From assembly GCF_020520425.1 (NCBI RefSeq), contig NC_079492.1:140248361-140312360 (forward strand): 64,000 bases of DNA, in the 5' to 3' direction. The notes below the pieces were generated by a model. It ran no database searches and was not told the DNA's origin. It saw nothing but the letters and a program-made list of their open reading frames with translations. How positions within the stretch are numbered: position 1 is the first letter of the stretch; each line of letters begins with the position of its first letter. Source of the stretch: Spinacia oleracea. Taxonomy: Eukaryota; Streptophyta; Magnoliopsida; Caryophyllales; Amaranthaceae. This document shows, piece after piece, positions 21,151 through 33,071 of the stretch. The position numbers and the translations under genes were made by a program.

Positions 21151-24100
21151 ATGTCACAAAACAAAGACTCTTCCCCTGTTCTTAAAGTAGCATTTTATCC
21201 ATGGTTTGCACTAGGCCACCTAACCTCATTCCTCCGCTTAGCCAACAAACTTGCTGAAAGAGGTCATCACGTCTCCTATTTTATCCCTCCCAAAACACAA
21301 TCAAAATTAGCTTCTCAAAACCACTACCCTGACCACCTTACCTTCATCCCCATCCCCGTCCCACCGGTGGACGGGCTTCCTCCCGGGGCGGAGACCACCA
21401 ACGATGTCCCCGCCTCGGGTGGTCCCCTCATCATGACTGCCATGGACATGACTCGTGACACCATAGAAGCCCATTTGGTCCGACTCAAGCCCGATGTCGT
21501 CTTCTATGACTTCACCTGTTGGATGCCTGAACTAGCCCGAAAACACGGGTTCAAAGCCGTACACTATATAACCGCATACATAACAAGGTACGCTTATCTT
21601 GCTCCTTACAAAAAGGTAGCTGGCTACCACCCCACAGCAGCCGAACTATTGACGCCACCTCCGGATTTCCCTTCACAGCTAATCAAGATGCAGCCCCAAG
21701 AGGCTGCTATCATGTCGGGTTTAGGTAAGACGGAATTTGGACTAGGAGGTTTAACATTGGCTGAAAGGCTAGGTGTATCGTTTCGAGAATGCGATGCTTT
21801 TGGAGTCAAGACTTGTGAGGAGATGGAAGGGGCTTATTGTAAATATTTTGAGGATATTTTTGGTAAGCCTGTGCTACTAGCAGGGCCAATGGTCCCTAAA
21901 CCGCCATCTTCGAAACTTGATGAGTGTTTTGATGATTGGCTTAAGGGTTTTGGTACTTCTAGTGTTGTATATTGTGCTCTTGGAAGTGAATGTTCTCTAA
22001 AATTAAACCAATTTCAAGAGCTTCTTCTTGGACTTGAGCTCACAGGTATGTCCAATCTCGTTTTTTACTCTGTTTATTGCATTATTGTTGTTATCTAGGT
22101 GTTCTGCTCGTGGGAAGAGTATCCTAAGAGCATCAATACTAGCACATTCTTAAAGAGAGAAAAATATTTAAGAGTTAGCACTTAATAAGAAAAAAAGAGT
22201 TAACTCTTAATTATGTTTTATTTAGAGGTTGATTAAGACATCGTTTAAATATCCGATAACTCTTAGAAACAAGAGGGGTGGTGATGTGCATGATTGTAGG
22301 ATTATTGTATATGCTTTTCACATTTTAGTTATTAAAAAAAACATGTAAAAAAAATATACTTCTTCCATATTTTAAAAAGTATAAAAGGTATTTAAGAGTT
22401 AAGAGGGAGTAAAAACTACTTAAGAGGGAGTAAATAAGAGATACTCTATTTCTTAATTTTATTTTATTTTAATTTTTATATATAACTCTTACTCCCTCTG
22501 TATTTTTAAAAAATATACATATTAATCGGCACATAGTTTTAGGAGAGTGAGTTAAATTTATTAAAATAAGATGAAAGCGGGGTAGTAGGTGAATTATTTA
22601 TCATAGTAAAAAGATGATGTAAGTAAGTGTAAGAACCACAAGAAAGAGAGAAATATTATAATGGAAGTGGGTACCAAAACATGTCAAGAAAGAAAAGTGT
22701 ATCTCTTTTTTAAAATACAACCGTTTAAAGAAAATGTATCTCTTTTTAAAATATAGAGGGAGTATTAAGAATTTAAGAAAGGATATAGATGAAGAGAGAG
22801 ATTAAGAGTGGGCAAATAACAGATACCTCTATTATTGATGTTCTAATGTTAATTTAACATTGTTGGGAGGCTCAATTGTGGTGAGACAATCATGTATTCA
22901 TGTGCCAGTACAGAAGAACTATATTCCAATCTCAGATATATTTTTGTCAAAACATATCAGACAAAAAATAATACTCAGAAGTCCAAAAATGGTACTCGGA
23001 AGTTCAAAATGGTGTTCATTTCTCAAATATGGTACTCAAAAGTTTTCAAAATAATAGTGAAATTACCGCATAGCCCTCGAATATGTGTTTGGAAACACAT
23101 CTCTAAGACAAACCTCTCCGCCCTCGTCATGAAGACTTACAGAGTACTCCATAGACCGTAGTGGGCCTAGTGGCGTAGTTGGTTCGCTTAGCTAGTTTGC
23201 CTGTTTGGCTAGCATATAAGTATGCGCTATGTGCGTTGGGCCTATTGCGCCTTGGCTACACTCGTCTGCTAGTATTTGTTACATACTCGTACTTAATTAT
23301 GTACAGTAGACCAGTAGTGTGTATAAAGAATTAATTAAAGATGTTAGGTAACATTAATATTAAGAAAACTAAAACTTTTGACTTTTTGAGCAAGCTAGTA
23401 AAACAAATGGTTATTGGGGAAATTTTGATTACAAATGTTTTATGGGTTATTGCGTGTACCTGATCCATAATACTCTATTAGAGTGGATCTAAAGTCAGTA
23501 CGAAGTAGTTTTTCTACCAATCCTTTTACATAATATATAATGACTATAATAAATTAAACACCGATTTTCTTATATAAAGCAATCATTTTTTTGAATCAAA
23601 GTAATCCTTTTTTTTTAAAGTAAAACTTGATTTAAAATCACATCATTCAAACGCAATTTGTATTAACGATACCAATTTGATATTATTTTCCTAATAACCT
23701 ATAAATATGCCAAAATAATTTAGAAACAAATTGTTGAAAATAAATTTTGATGGATTAGGTCCATCTAAGAATTGGTGATGTACTTTTTATATGCGTGTTT
23801 GATACCCTAAACAATTAAGCATAAACCAAGATACTAAAATCGGTTAGCGAAAAACCAATTTCCCTAGACAAATAAACAAAATTTGTGTGATGTGTAGCAA
23901 GTAATATGCATTAGTTTGCAGGAATGTAAATATGTAATGGGCTATAAATATCATTACCTTTGCAGGAAGGCCATTTTTGGCGGCCTTAAAACCAGCAATG
24001 AATCACGAAACAATAGAGTCGGCTTTGCCAGAAGGGTTTGCAGACAGAATTAAAGGAAGGGGGATCATACACGGTGGTTGGGTTCAACAACAACTGATCT

Positions 24101-24456
24101 TACAACATCCATCCGTGGGATGTTTCATAACTCATTGTGGGGTTGGATCTATTTCCGAAGCTATGGTAAGCGAATGTCAAGTGGTGTTCATGCCTCAAGC
24201 AGTCGACCAGTTCATCAATGCGAGGCAGATGACATTAGATTTGAAGATAGGTGTCGAGGTTGAGAAAGATAATGATGGTTTGTTCACTAAGGAGGCCGTC
24301 TGTAAGGCGGTCTCCTTGGTGATGGAAGAAGATAGTGAAGTAGGGAAAGAGGTAAGGGCTAGTCATGCTAAATGGAGAGAATTTGTTTTAAGGGAAGGTG
24401 TTGAAGATTCTTATATTAGTAGCTTCATTCAGAGTTTACGACAATTGATTGCATAA
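21151..24456 (+). CDS. UDP-glycosyltransferase B, UGT79/cyclo-DOPA 5-O-glucosyltransferase-like
   Basis: Two exons, 21151-22045 and 23966-24456, joined in phase 1 exactly as in UGT A and C, 461 aa. The acceptor domain has FYPWFALGHLTSFLRLANKL (catalytic His) and VFYDFTCW (partner Asp); the PSPG box runs from [15 protein letters not shown] through HCGVGS to QAVDQ. GLPPGAETTNDVP and ALGSE are shared with the paralogues. Exon 1 has more GC at third positions than its surroundings. The 1.9-kb intron contains a Tourist-like MITE that itself holds a Stowaway MITE. No lesion is seen, so it should be functional; substrate is inferred only from family resemblance. Confidence 0.92.
22128..22843. mobile_element. 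Tourist-like MITE in UGT B intron, split by a Stowaway
   Basis: Ends GAGCATCAATA / TATTGATGTTC with a 3-bp TAA on both sides (22125-22127, 22844-22846), as in PIF/Harbinger-related MITEs. Subterminal AAGAGAGA..TTAAGAGT words are mirrored at the far end. The Stowaway at 22492-22762 is nested within. Confidence 0.7.
22492..22762. mobile_element. Stowaway-like MITE nested in UGT B intron
   Basis: Inverted ends CTCCCTCTGTATTTTTAAAA and TTTTTAAAATATAGAGGGAG flanked by TA (22490-22491, 22763-22764). Confidence 0.8.
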
Positions 24457-25483
24457 ACATTTTGGTATCAAGTCAACGTGTTTTTTTTCATATACAAAGG
24501 TTGCTTCATCGAACCTGTTACGTACAATTGCATGTATTCCACTCTAGCTTCACAGTTAATGCCTCTTGTTTTATAAATTGGTCTTATTTCAAGTGTTGTA
24601 CTTTGTCATTTCTATGGAATGCTTTTTAACGAATAGTAAAATGTCTTTTGGCCATTTTAGTGTAACTGCATCTAAACCACATTGTCATTAATTGTTTTCG
24701 ATTTGTACCATTTATAAACTCTTAAAACTAAGCCGAGCTTGCCTTTGGAGAAATTATTCCCTCTCCAATTAATATCAAGGTTTGAGGGAGCCAAGGGGAT
24801 ACAATACATAGAAATGGTGTGCAATATAAAGATGACACTGGCCGGGTCGGGCTGCATGTCACAAAGCACGATAAGGCTCAACACGAATAAAGTTTGGCAC
24901 AACATAAGCACAAAGTTGTGGATCGTCCTCGTAACAATTTTTTAAACAAAGTACGAGAAGACACATCACGACAAATCACGTCAAATAAAGTAAAGTTAGC
25001 TTATGCACATAAGTATGACACCACAACGCCAAGAGGGAGTGTGTGCTTGGGCTAGGCTTGGACCATCCTTTTGAAACTTTTGTCACGACACAAAAAACTA
25101 GTGGGTCGGATCTGTTCACACCCAAATTAAACACAAGAACTCGACTCGAGACACGATCCGACATGATCCACTACCATCTTTACGGTAATATAATTATTTA
25201 TACGATGAAATCTTCTAGAATAGACTTAGACTTGGACCACCTTGCGACTTTGGTACTTTTTTGAAGTCAACAAACAACTAATAGTTTCATAATTTCATTT
25301 GACTACTATCTAGAATACGTTAATGGGTGACTACGTCAGTGCTTAGGTTTGTGCCTTGCCATCAATTATTCTGGTTTGCATATTTTAGTAAGATTTTCCT
25401 GTTATTGTCACATGAGCTGCATAGGAGTTTGAATTCAAAATATATTAAAACTTTATCAATTTTATTTTTTCTTACAAAAGGGC
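24457..25483. other. intergenic between UGT B and UGT C
   Basis: About 1 kb with the 3' UTR of UGT B and the promoter of UGT C. A degenerate CCGGGTCGGGCTG / GTGGGTCGGATC stretch (24840-25165) looks like an old fragment of CCCG-rich transposons. No gene is seen. Confidence 0.5.
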
Positions 25484-25492
25484 TATATATAT
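25484..25492 (+). promoter_or_regulatory. TATA box of UGT C
   Basis: TATATATAT about 65 bp upstream of the preferred ATG at 25553. Confidence 0.5.
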
Positions 25493-25552
25493 CTTTTAAT
25501 AACTTGTTATTACTTAAGAGTCAAATTAATGTTGCAAAAGACAGAAAACAAA

Positions 25553-28107
25553 ATGTCCAACAATAACAAAAGCAAGAGTTTGCACATAGCAATGTACCCT
25601 TGGTTTGCTTTTGGACACTTTACCTCTTTTCTCCATTTAGCTAACAAATTTGCCGAAAGAGGTCACAAAATCTCATTTTTCCACCCTACCAAAACACTCC
25701 CTAAATTGTCCACCCATAACCACCATCCCAACCTCATTACCTTCATCCCTATTAGTGTCCCGCCTATCGACGGGCTGCCTTTAGGGGCCGAAACAACCAA
25801 TGACGTGCCGGCCTCAGCCCGACCTCTCATTATGGACGCCATGAACCTTACTCGGCCCGTTATTGATTCGCAACTTGCTCTTCTTAAGCCCGACTTCATC
25901 TTTTTTGACTTAACTGAGTGGTTGCCGGATGTGGCTCGAAAGCACTCTGTGAAGTCAGTATACTTTTCGACCGTTTACGCCGTCGCTTTTGCTTATCTTA
26001 GCCCACCGGCTCGTAACGTGCCAGATAACTATCGCTTCAACGAGGCCGACCTAGTAGACCCACCACCGGGTTTTCCATGCTCCGATATAAGATTACGGGC
26101 CCACGAGGCCCGTGAATTCGGAGATCTATGTTCGAGGGACTTTGGAGGGTTGCCGTTTATGGAAAAGAATGTAAGGAGTTTTAAAGAATGTGATGTTGTT
26201 TGTTTCAAGACTAGTAGGGAGATGGAAGGGGATTACTGTGATTATGTTGAGAAGCATTATGGGAATAAACCTGTATATCTAACGGGACCTATGGTGCCTA
26301 AACCGCCATCGTCGAAGCTCGATGACTCCTTCGATTGTTGGCTGAAGGGTTTTGGTAATGGTACACTCGTGTATTGTGCACTTGGAAGTGAATGTGTTCT
26401 TGACAAAGATCAATTTCAAGAGCTTATTTTGGGGCTTGAACTCACTGGTACGTAGTATGACATAGCCATTTTTTTTGTCCGTAATTAATTAAAAGCCGCA
26501 TTTTATTTATTTATCAAATATAAAAAAGTGTGACTTATCCTTAAAAAATATCTACATTTTCAACAAATGGAGGCCATTTTTCCTAATTCATACCAATATG
26601 TCAACGTATACGTTGTACTCCCTCCGTCCCTTAATACTCGCACCGATTTGATCGGTGCGGAGTTTAAATTATTTGAATTGATTTATTAATTTGATGGATG
26701 TTAGTTGATAGTGGGGTATTTTTTTAATATTGTTAATGGGAAATGTGTAAGGGTAGGGAGTGGTGAGTGGGAGGTGTGGATTTTTAAATGATTTTTGTAG
26801 GGAGTAGGGGTGTAGGTGGGGTAGTAGGTAAGTGTGAGAAATGATATAATATTGGTAAAGATTTCCATTTATAGAAGCGGTGCAAGTATTAAAGGACAAC
26901 CCGAAAAGAAAAACGGTGCGAGTATTAAGGAACGCAGAGAGTATAATTTAAAACAATAAAATTTTCACCTTGTGTTATCGTACACCACGATGAGTTTTAC
27001 CCGACTTTTCTTTTTTTATAACCTTTACCTAATTTTTTATAATTTTTATTTATAAAAGAAAAAATTGATCGATAGAAAAATATTTTAAAAGGTTTAATTA
27101 TTAATTTATATGATTTTGAAGAAATAACTTTTATTAAAATGAAAAATTCCATCACTAAAAAGATAACTTTTACATATATAAGGGTAAGTATTAAGCATTT
27201 TGAGTTTGTTTTTACCGTGTTGTATAATATTTATTGTACATGCACCACTTGTAAATATAACACTACAAGAAATTGTACCATTAACGACGGGAAATCCCGT
27301 CGCTAAAGGCCAATAGTCGTTGATTAATGACGAGATTTCTTGTCGCGAACCCGTCATAAAAGGGGACTGTCGTTAATGAAAAATCCCATCGTAAAAGACA
27401 TTTGCGACAGTCGTTCCCGTCTTTGTTTGGTTGTTAGCCCCATCGCAAAAGGTTTTTGTGACGAAATTTTTAACCCTTCAATTCGTAATTAGGTTGTTAT
27501 TAAAAATACAAATTCTTGTAGTGTAAATCCGTGATAATCTATTCCTATAAAATTTTAAATTAACTAAGCAATTGTTCTTTTTTGTTGATAAAAATGTTCT
27601 CTTTTCATACTTCCAGGTAGGCCATTTTTAGCTGCATTACGACCACCTAGCGGATATGAAACAATTGAACAAGCCTTACCAGAAGGATACTCAGAAAGAA
27701 TTAAAGGGCGAGGAATAATTGATGGTGGTTGGGTGCAACAACAATTGATGTTACACCATCCTTCCGTAGGGTGTTTCGTGACTCATTGTGGCGCGGGATC
27801 TTTATCAGAAGCTATGTTAAGTGAGTGTCAAATAGTGTTGATACCTCAAGCAGTAGATCAATTTATCAATGCAAGAATGATGAGTCTCGATTTGAAAGTT
27901 GGGGTTGAAGTAGACAAGGGAGAAAATGATGGTTTGTTTACCAAACAAGATGTTTTTAAAGCAATAGAGGTGGTAATGGAGCAAGAGAGCATAGTAGGGA
28001 GAGAGGTGAGAGCTAACCATACTAAATGGAGAAACCTTTTATTAGAGGAAGGGCTTGAGGAATCCTATATCGATGGATTTGTTCAAAGTCTACAAGGTTT
28101 ATTTTGA
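25553..28107 (+). CDS. UDP-glycosyltransferase C, UGT79/cyclo-DOPA 5-O-glucosyltransferase-like
   Basis: Two exons, 25553-26447 and 27617-28107, phase-1 intron, 461 aa. I chose ATG 25553 (MSNNNKSK) because it aligns with the starts of UGT A and B; an in-frame ATG at 25529 would add eight residues. [20 protein letters not shown] carries the catalytic His, FFDLTEW the partner Asp, and the PSPG box runs from GWVQQQLMLHHPSVG through HCGAGS to QAVDQ. DGLPLGAETTNDVP and [18 protein letters not shown] match the paralogues. The gene follows UGT B by 1.1 kb. Its intron contains a Stowaway and a CACTA MITE, unrelated to the insertions in the sister introns. Probably active; acceptor unknown. Confidence 0.92.
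26618..26941. mobile_element. Stowaway-like MITE in UGT C intron
   Basis: Inverted ends CTCCCTCCGTCCCTTAATAC and GTATTAAGGAACGCAGAGAG with TA on both sides (26616-26617, 26942-26943); subterminal CGCACCG/CGGTGCG. Confidence 0.85.
27261..27523. mobile_element. CACTA-type MITE in UGT C intron
   Basis: Ends CACTACAAGAAATT / AATTCTTGTAGTG with a 3-bp duplication TAA (27258-27260, 27524-27526). The body has repeated CGTCGTTAA / CGACGGGAAATCCCGTCG words. Confidence 0.85.
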
Positions 28108-28350
28108 TAAATTTGAGAGCTAGCGGTTAAGACTGAAGGTTTATGTAAAACAAGTTTCAAGTTTGAATTTCCTCTTCGCTAATTATATAACTTATATTGC
28201 ACTTGTGGTTCATTCACGAAATTAAAAGAAAATCTATTATTATCCTTAATTTTATATCAAACCATAATTTCAAAATTTCAATATATTATTCACAAAGTTT
28301 CTTTTAAAATGGGTCTTGACTCTTAGAGGTAGGTTGGGCCCCTCTATGTA

Positions 28351-29395
28351 TAGGTATGACTGTCAAAAGTGACCCGATTCGAGAAACTGAACAAATAAAC
28401 AGACATTCATCCAAGAAACTATGATCTCAAAACTGACCCGAGTCAATCCGTCGTTGACCCGAAATTCGATTTAACCCATGAATTCAAGACACGAACCCGA
28501 ACCACAACCGTTAGATACCCGAAGAGAGTTGTAACCTGATTTGCATCCGTTCCGATAGCAATCCGAAAACTGGTTTAACCCGATAAAAATCCCACGCAAT
28601 CGACTTGATCGGATTAACCCGATATCTGATTTATATAATCCTGTGTGTTCTGACCGAAATCCAGATTCAGCCGAATTGTTGGCAGTCCGACCCGTTTAAT
28701 CCGATATTAAAAAATAACCCAACTCGAGTTAACCCGACAAACGAAAGCCATCCAAGATAACATATATCCGATTTAACCCCAAACCTATCCAAATTACTCG
28801 TTATTAATCTGACTCAAGTTAACTGAATTAAACTATTTATTATGTAAATGTATCTCGATATATATATGAAAATTTATTCTATGTCCTTTTCGTATCGGAT
28901 AATTTGGAGACAGGGTAATAGAAGTTTCAAAAATCTTTGTTTTCCATGAAGTCTTAGAATAACTAAGTGATGTGAATTTTATTGCGAACTCGGGAGCTAC
29001 TCAATTCATCAAACACAAAAGTACAAAGTTAAATCGATCTAAACTTGAACCACAAACTCAATCTGTAATTAACCCGAATCCGAGACACATCTGATCCGAA
29101 GTAAGACAGTCAAAATTGTACCCGTATCCGATATGCACCAACCAAACTCAATCCAAACCAAATCAAACTGATACAATTAAAACAATTTTAAATCCAACCA
29201 GTTCCAACCGAACCCTAGATTGACCCGAACCGAAACCTAGTTATACCCGAAACCTTTTATGACTCGACTTCATCCGAATCAAAGTTATTCGAACCAATCC
29301 GAATCGATCCGAATGGAAATATTGACCCGACATTAACCGTTTTCAACGTACCCGGAACGTTTATAACCGATCCAATACCCTGATTTGACAACCCT
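28351..29395. mobile_element. decayed hAT-like element of the ACCCGA type
   Basis: Left end TAGGTATGACTGTCAAAAGTGACCC and right end TTTGACAACCCTA are imperfect inverted repeats related to those at 16672 and 60463. The body is rich in CCCGA/ACCCG words with an AT-rich centre. Flanking 8-mers agree in only five positions, so it is an older copy. Confidence 0.6.
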
Positions 29396-29579
29396 ATCAG
29401 TATAGGCAGGTCAGTTTTCATTTTCGCTTCTTAATTATTTTGTGCTCCAAAATGAATGTTTTTACACCCACCTTATTGCGTACCCGCGTTAATTAAGAAC
29501 TTGCATTGTTTGATTTTGTGGCCCGAAAACATAGAAATCAACAACACTTTTTGCAAACTACTCTAAATTGAGTGAAATA

Positions 29580-29780
29580 TAATTAGGATTAGACACGAAG
29601 GCACGATCCGACCGGACACGAAGGAACATGGGCTTGAATTATGTTTGGGCCGCATTTTTTTACTTTTTTTTTATCCGGCCCATGTATACCTAGTGAGCTT
29701 GGCATGTGTTGGGCACAATCAGGCCAAGACACGCGGGCTCGGCACGATACACGGCTCAACTCGACCCACAACCATCATTT
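29580..29780. repeat. fragment of a CACGA/GGCCC-rich repeat
   Basis: GACACGAAGGCACGATCCGACC and GGCTCGGCACGATACACGG face each other across a T-rich stretch. It resembles another repeat family with degenerate CG-rich ends; no duplication was found. Confidence 0.35.
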
Positions 29781-29865
29781 TTTTTTTACTATTACTCTTT
29801 CCCTTCATTTAAGCAAATTTTAAAATACTTCGTATAAAACAATAATCCATTCATCCGTGAGTTTA

Positions 29866-30121
29866 GGGCTCGTTCAGTATCATTGTCAGTTTCCAGTTTT
29901 TAGATTTTTGGTTATGTAAGTCATATGAATTAGATTGAATCATAAACCGAAAGATAGTCATACCTATAGTAATTATGTTTTTTTTGACGGGTATAGTAAT
30001 TAAGTTGATTTTGAAAACTGACAACAAAAACTGAAAACTATTTTTTATGGTTTTCAATTTTTGGTTTTTAATTTTGTAAAAAACAGAAAACTGGAAACAA
30101 AAAATGATATCGAACGGGGCC
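29866..30121. mobile_element. Tourist-like MITE
   Basis: Imperfect terminal inverted repeats GGGCTCGTTCAGTATCATT / AATGATATCGAACGGGGCC, each continued by a CAGTTTTTAG/AAAACTGG region, flanked by TTA (29863-29865, 30122-30124). This fits PIF/Harbinger-derived MITEs. Confidence 0.8.
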
Positions 30122-30249
30122 TTAATTGTTGCCACAAAAAAGAAAACGTACCCGTTAGTCATATAATTTTAACCGTTTGATCCCGGATCGATGAATGCGG
30201 GTGGTAAGTCAAAGGGGGACGAATAGGAGGGAGTCTCAACCCATAATGG

Positions 30250-30883
30250 CTTGTGTCATTTTTGGACACAAGTAGCAATATAATAATATAAAGTGATGAA
30301 ATAAAAAAGAGAAGTGAAAATAAAATCCATAAAGGTGGATAAAAAAGAAGGGAAAAAGATAAGATGAAAGTGACAGGAAGAGAGAGAAAATAATAGATGC
30401 AGAAAAAGTAGCTAAACGAAAGTGGTGGGAAGAGAGAGAAAGAGAGAGATGCATAGGAGAGAGAAATGAGAGAAATGAGTATATAATAAATGGTATTTTG
30501 TACGTACGATTATAGGGTATTTGGTACCAATTGAACTTCGTTAGTATACCTATTGCACTTCGTTGGTACTACAAATTACATATCCAATACTTTATAATAG
30601 TAATTACACACTCGTTGGTACGCTGATTGGTATTGCAAGTTACATACTTGGTACTCTGTAGTACCAATTGCACTTTGTTTGTATACTTATTGCACTTCTG
30701 GTATACCAATGGAACTTCGTTGGTATACTAATTTCCTGTTGCACCGCTTCTCTCTCTTTTGACCCCCTTTCTCCCACTTTTTTTGTTTTTTCTTCCGCCC
30801 TTTTTTCTCTCTCCTCCATTAGATCGTACCCACTCTATTAAAATTACTACTATATTTCCACTTGTGTCATATTTGGACACAAG
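30250..30883. mobile_element. Mutator-like MITE with 9-bp duplication
   Basis: Ends CTTGTGTCATTTTTGGACAC and GTGTCATATTTGGACACAAG are inverted repeats, each nearly palindromic itself. An exact 9-bp CCATAATGG flanks both sides (30241-30249, 30884-30892), the duplication length of Mutator-like elements. Inside, GGTATAC/TTGCACTTCGTTGGTAC words repeat between 30510 and 30735. Confidence 0.82.
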
Positions 30884-30960
30884 CCATAATGGTTAGAGAC
30901 TTCCTCGGACGAATAGAGGTGGACAAAGCCCGTTCTATTGCCCCTACCTCAATTGCTAAC

Positions 30961-32842
30961 TGCTGTACCCGGGTACAGCCAACTCTGGCTGTACCCCCCA
31001 AAAATGACGCGCTCATATTGTTTGTTCATTCTTGTCGACTGTTTGTTCTTTTTTATTGTACTGTTTGTTCATTCTTATTGCACTGTTTGTTCTTTCTTGT
31101 TGTACTGTTTGTTCATTTTTGTTGTACTGTTTGTTCTTTCATGTTGTTTTTTAAATTCATCATCAAATTTTCATAATTGTTGTATTTTTTGTTCTTTCTT
31201 CTAGAACTTTATGTTTTTTTTAATATTGTTTGTTCTTTCTTGTCTATTTGTTTGTTTATAATAATCATATGGTTAATGACCATAATTAAACTCTTCATTA
31301 ATATTTTATTATTTCTTTTTGTATTGTTTGTTCTTTCTTGTTGTACTGTTTGTTCTTTCTTGTTGTTTTTTAAATTCATTCATCAAACTTATTGTTGTAT
31401 TGTTTGTTCTTTCATGTTGGCTTTAAAATTCATCATAAAATTGTTCATAATTGTTGTATTGTTTGTTCTTTTTTCTGGAATTTTATGTTCTTTTTTATAT
31501 TGTTTGTTATTTTTTGTTGAATTTTTTGTTATTTTTTGTTTATTTTTTTGTTCATAATAATTATCTGCTTTATTGTTTGTTCTTTCTTGTTGTATTGTTT
31601 GTTCTTTCATGTTGGCTTTAAAATTCATAATGAAATTGTTCACTTCATTGGTCTTTTATGTTTTTACAAGCGCCTATATTGTTTATTTCCCAATAAATAA
31701 ATAAATGTTCATTTCCAAAATAGTAAATGTTCATTCCAAATAAATAAATAAATGTTCATTTCCGAAATAGTAAAAGTTCATTTTTGTAGTTTATTTCCAA
31801 ATAAATAAATAAATGTTCATTTCCAAAATAGTAAATGTTCATTCCAAATAAATAAATAAATGTTCATTTCCGAAATAGTAAATGTTCATTTTTGTACCAG
31901 TATTTGTTCTTTCTTGTTGTATTGTTTGTTTTTTCATGTTGGCTTTAAAATTCATCATAAAATTGTTCATAATTGTTGTATTGGTTGTTCTTTTTTCTGG
32001 AATTTTATGTTCTTTTTTATATTGTTTGTTCTTTTTTGTTGAATTATTTGTTCTTTCTTGTTTATTTGTTTGTTCACAATAAATATATGTGTTCATTTCC
32101 AAAATAGTAAATGTTCATTCCAAATAACTAAATAAATGTTCTTTTTCGAAATAGTAAATGTTCATTTTTGTAGTTTATTTCCAAATAAATAAATAAATGT
32201 TCATTTCCAAAATAGTAAATGTTCATTCCAAATAAATAAATAAATGTTCATTTCCGAAATAGTAAATGTTCATTTTTGTACCAGTATTTGTTCTTTCTTG
32301 TTGTATTGTTTGTTTTTTCATGTTGGCTTTAAAATTCATCATAAAATTGTTCATAATTGTTGTATTGGTTGTTCTTTTTTCTGGAATTTTATGTTCTTTT
32401 TTATATTGTTTGTTCTTTTTTGTTGAATTATTTGTTCTTTCTTGTTTATTTGTTTGTTCACAATAAATATATGGTTAATGTTCATAATGAAATTGTTCAC
32501 TTCATTGGTCTTTTATGTTTTTACAAGCGCCTATATTGTTTATTTCCAAATAAATAAATAAATGTTCATTTCCAAAATAGTAAATGTTCATTCCAAATAA
32601 CTAAATAAATGTTCTTTTTCGAAATAGTAAATGTTCATTTTTGTAGTTTATTTCCAAATAAATAAATAAATGTTCATTTCCAAAATAGTCAATGTTCATT
32701 CCAAATAAATAAATAAATGTTCATTTCCGAAATAGTAAATGTTCATTTTTGTACCAGTATATTAATGTTCATTTTAAACAACACAAAACGACATCGTTTT
32801 GGATGGGGGTACAGCCAGCTTTGGCTGTACCCGGGTATAGCC
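30961..32842. mobile_element. MULE-like element with internal tandem repeats
   Basis: Left end (30961-30998) carries TACCCGGGTACAGCCAACTC and right end (32808-32842) the inverted counterpart with GGCTGTACCCGGGTATAGCC; about 32 of 38 positions pair. I could not find a clear target duplication. The interior is made of TTGTTTGTTCTTTCTTGTTG and TGTTCATTTCCAAAATAGTAA words; the reading frames on it are composition artefacts. Confidence 0.6.
31500..32790. repeat. higher-order tandem repeat, 384-bp unit
   Basis: Segments beginning at 31860 and 32244 are identical over at least 200 bp, exactly 384 bp apart; a further partial copy follows from about 32480 to 32760. Each unit contains several TGTTCATTTCCRAAATAGTA words and a TTGTTTGTTCTTTTTTCTGG block. 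The matches are so close that the amplification must be recent. Confidence 0.85.
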
Positions 32843-33071
32843 AAAAATTTGCGCCCCTACATGCCTATATGTGACTGGCTTTTGCTTTTGGGCCAAGATT
32901 CCAACTCCATGGTCCAAAGTCCAAACTCTAAACTCCAAAGGTGCGACTCGTTCGAGGTTGCTAAATTAACCAGGCCAAAAAAAAAAAAAAAACACAAAAC
33001 GGAAAACAAATAAACAGAAGAAGAAGACGACGATCAATTTGGGTATTTTGATTTTTGACCACCTTAATCAA

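Noticed and set aside
28343-29403. 8-bp target duplication of the hAT-like element
   Set aside because: Only five of eight positions agree, so the duplication is not claimed.
31000-32600. Several 60-126 residue Cys/Phe/Leu-rich frames
   Set aside because: They follow from the TTGTTTGTTCTT repeat composition, change frame with each unit and have no domain.
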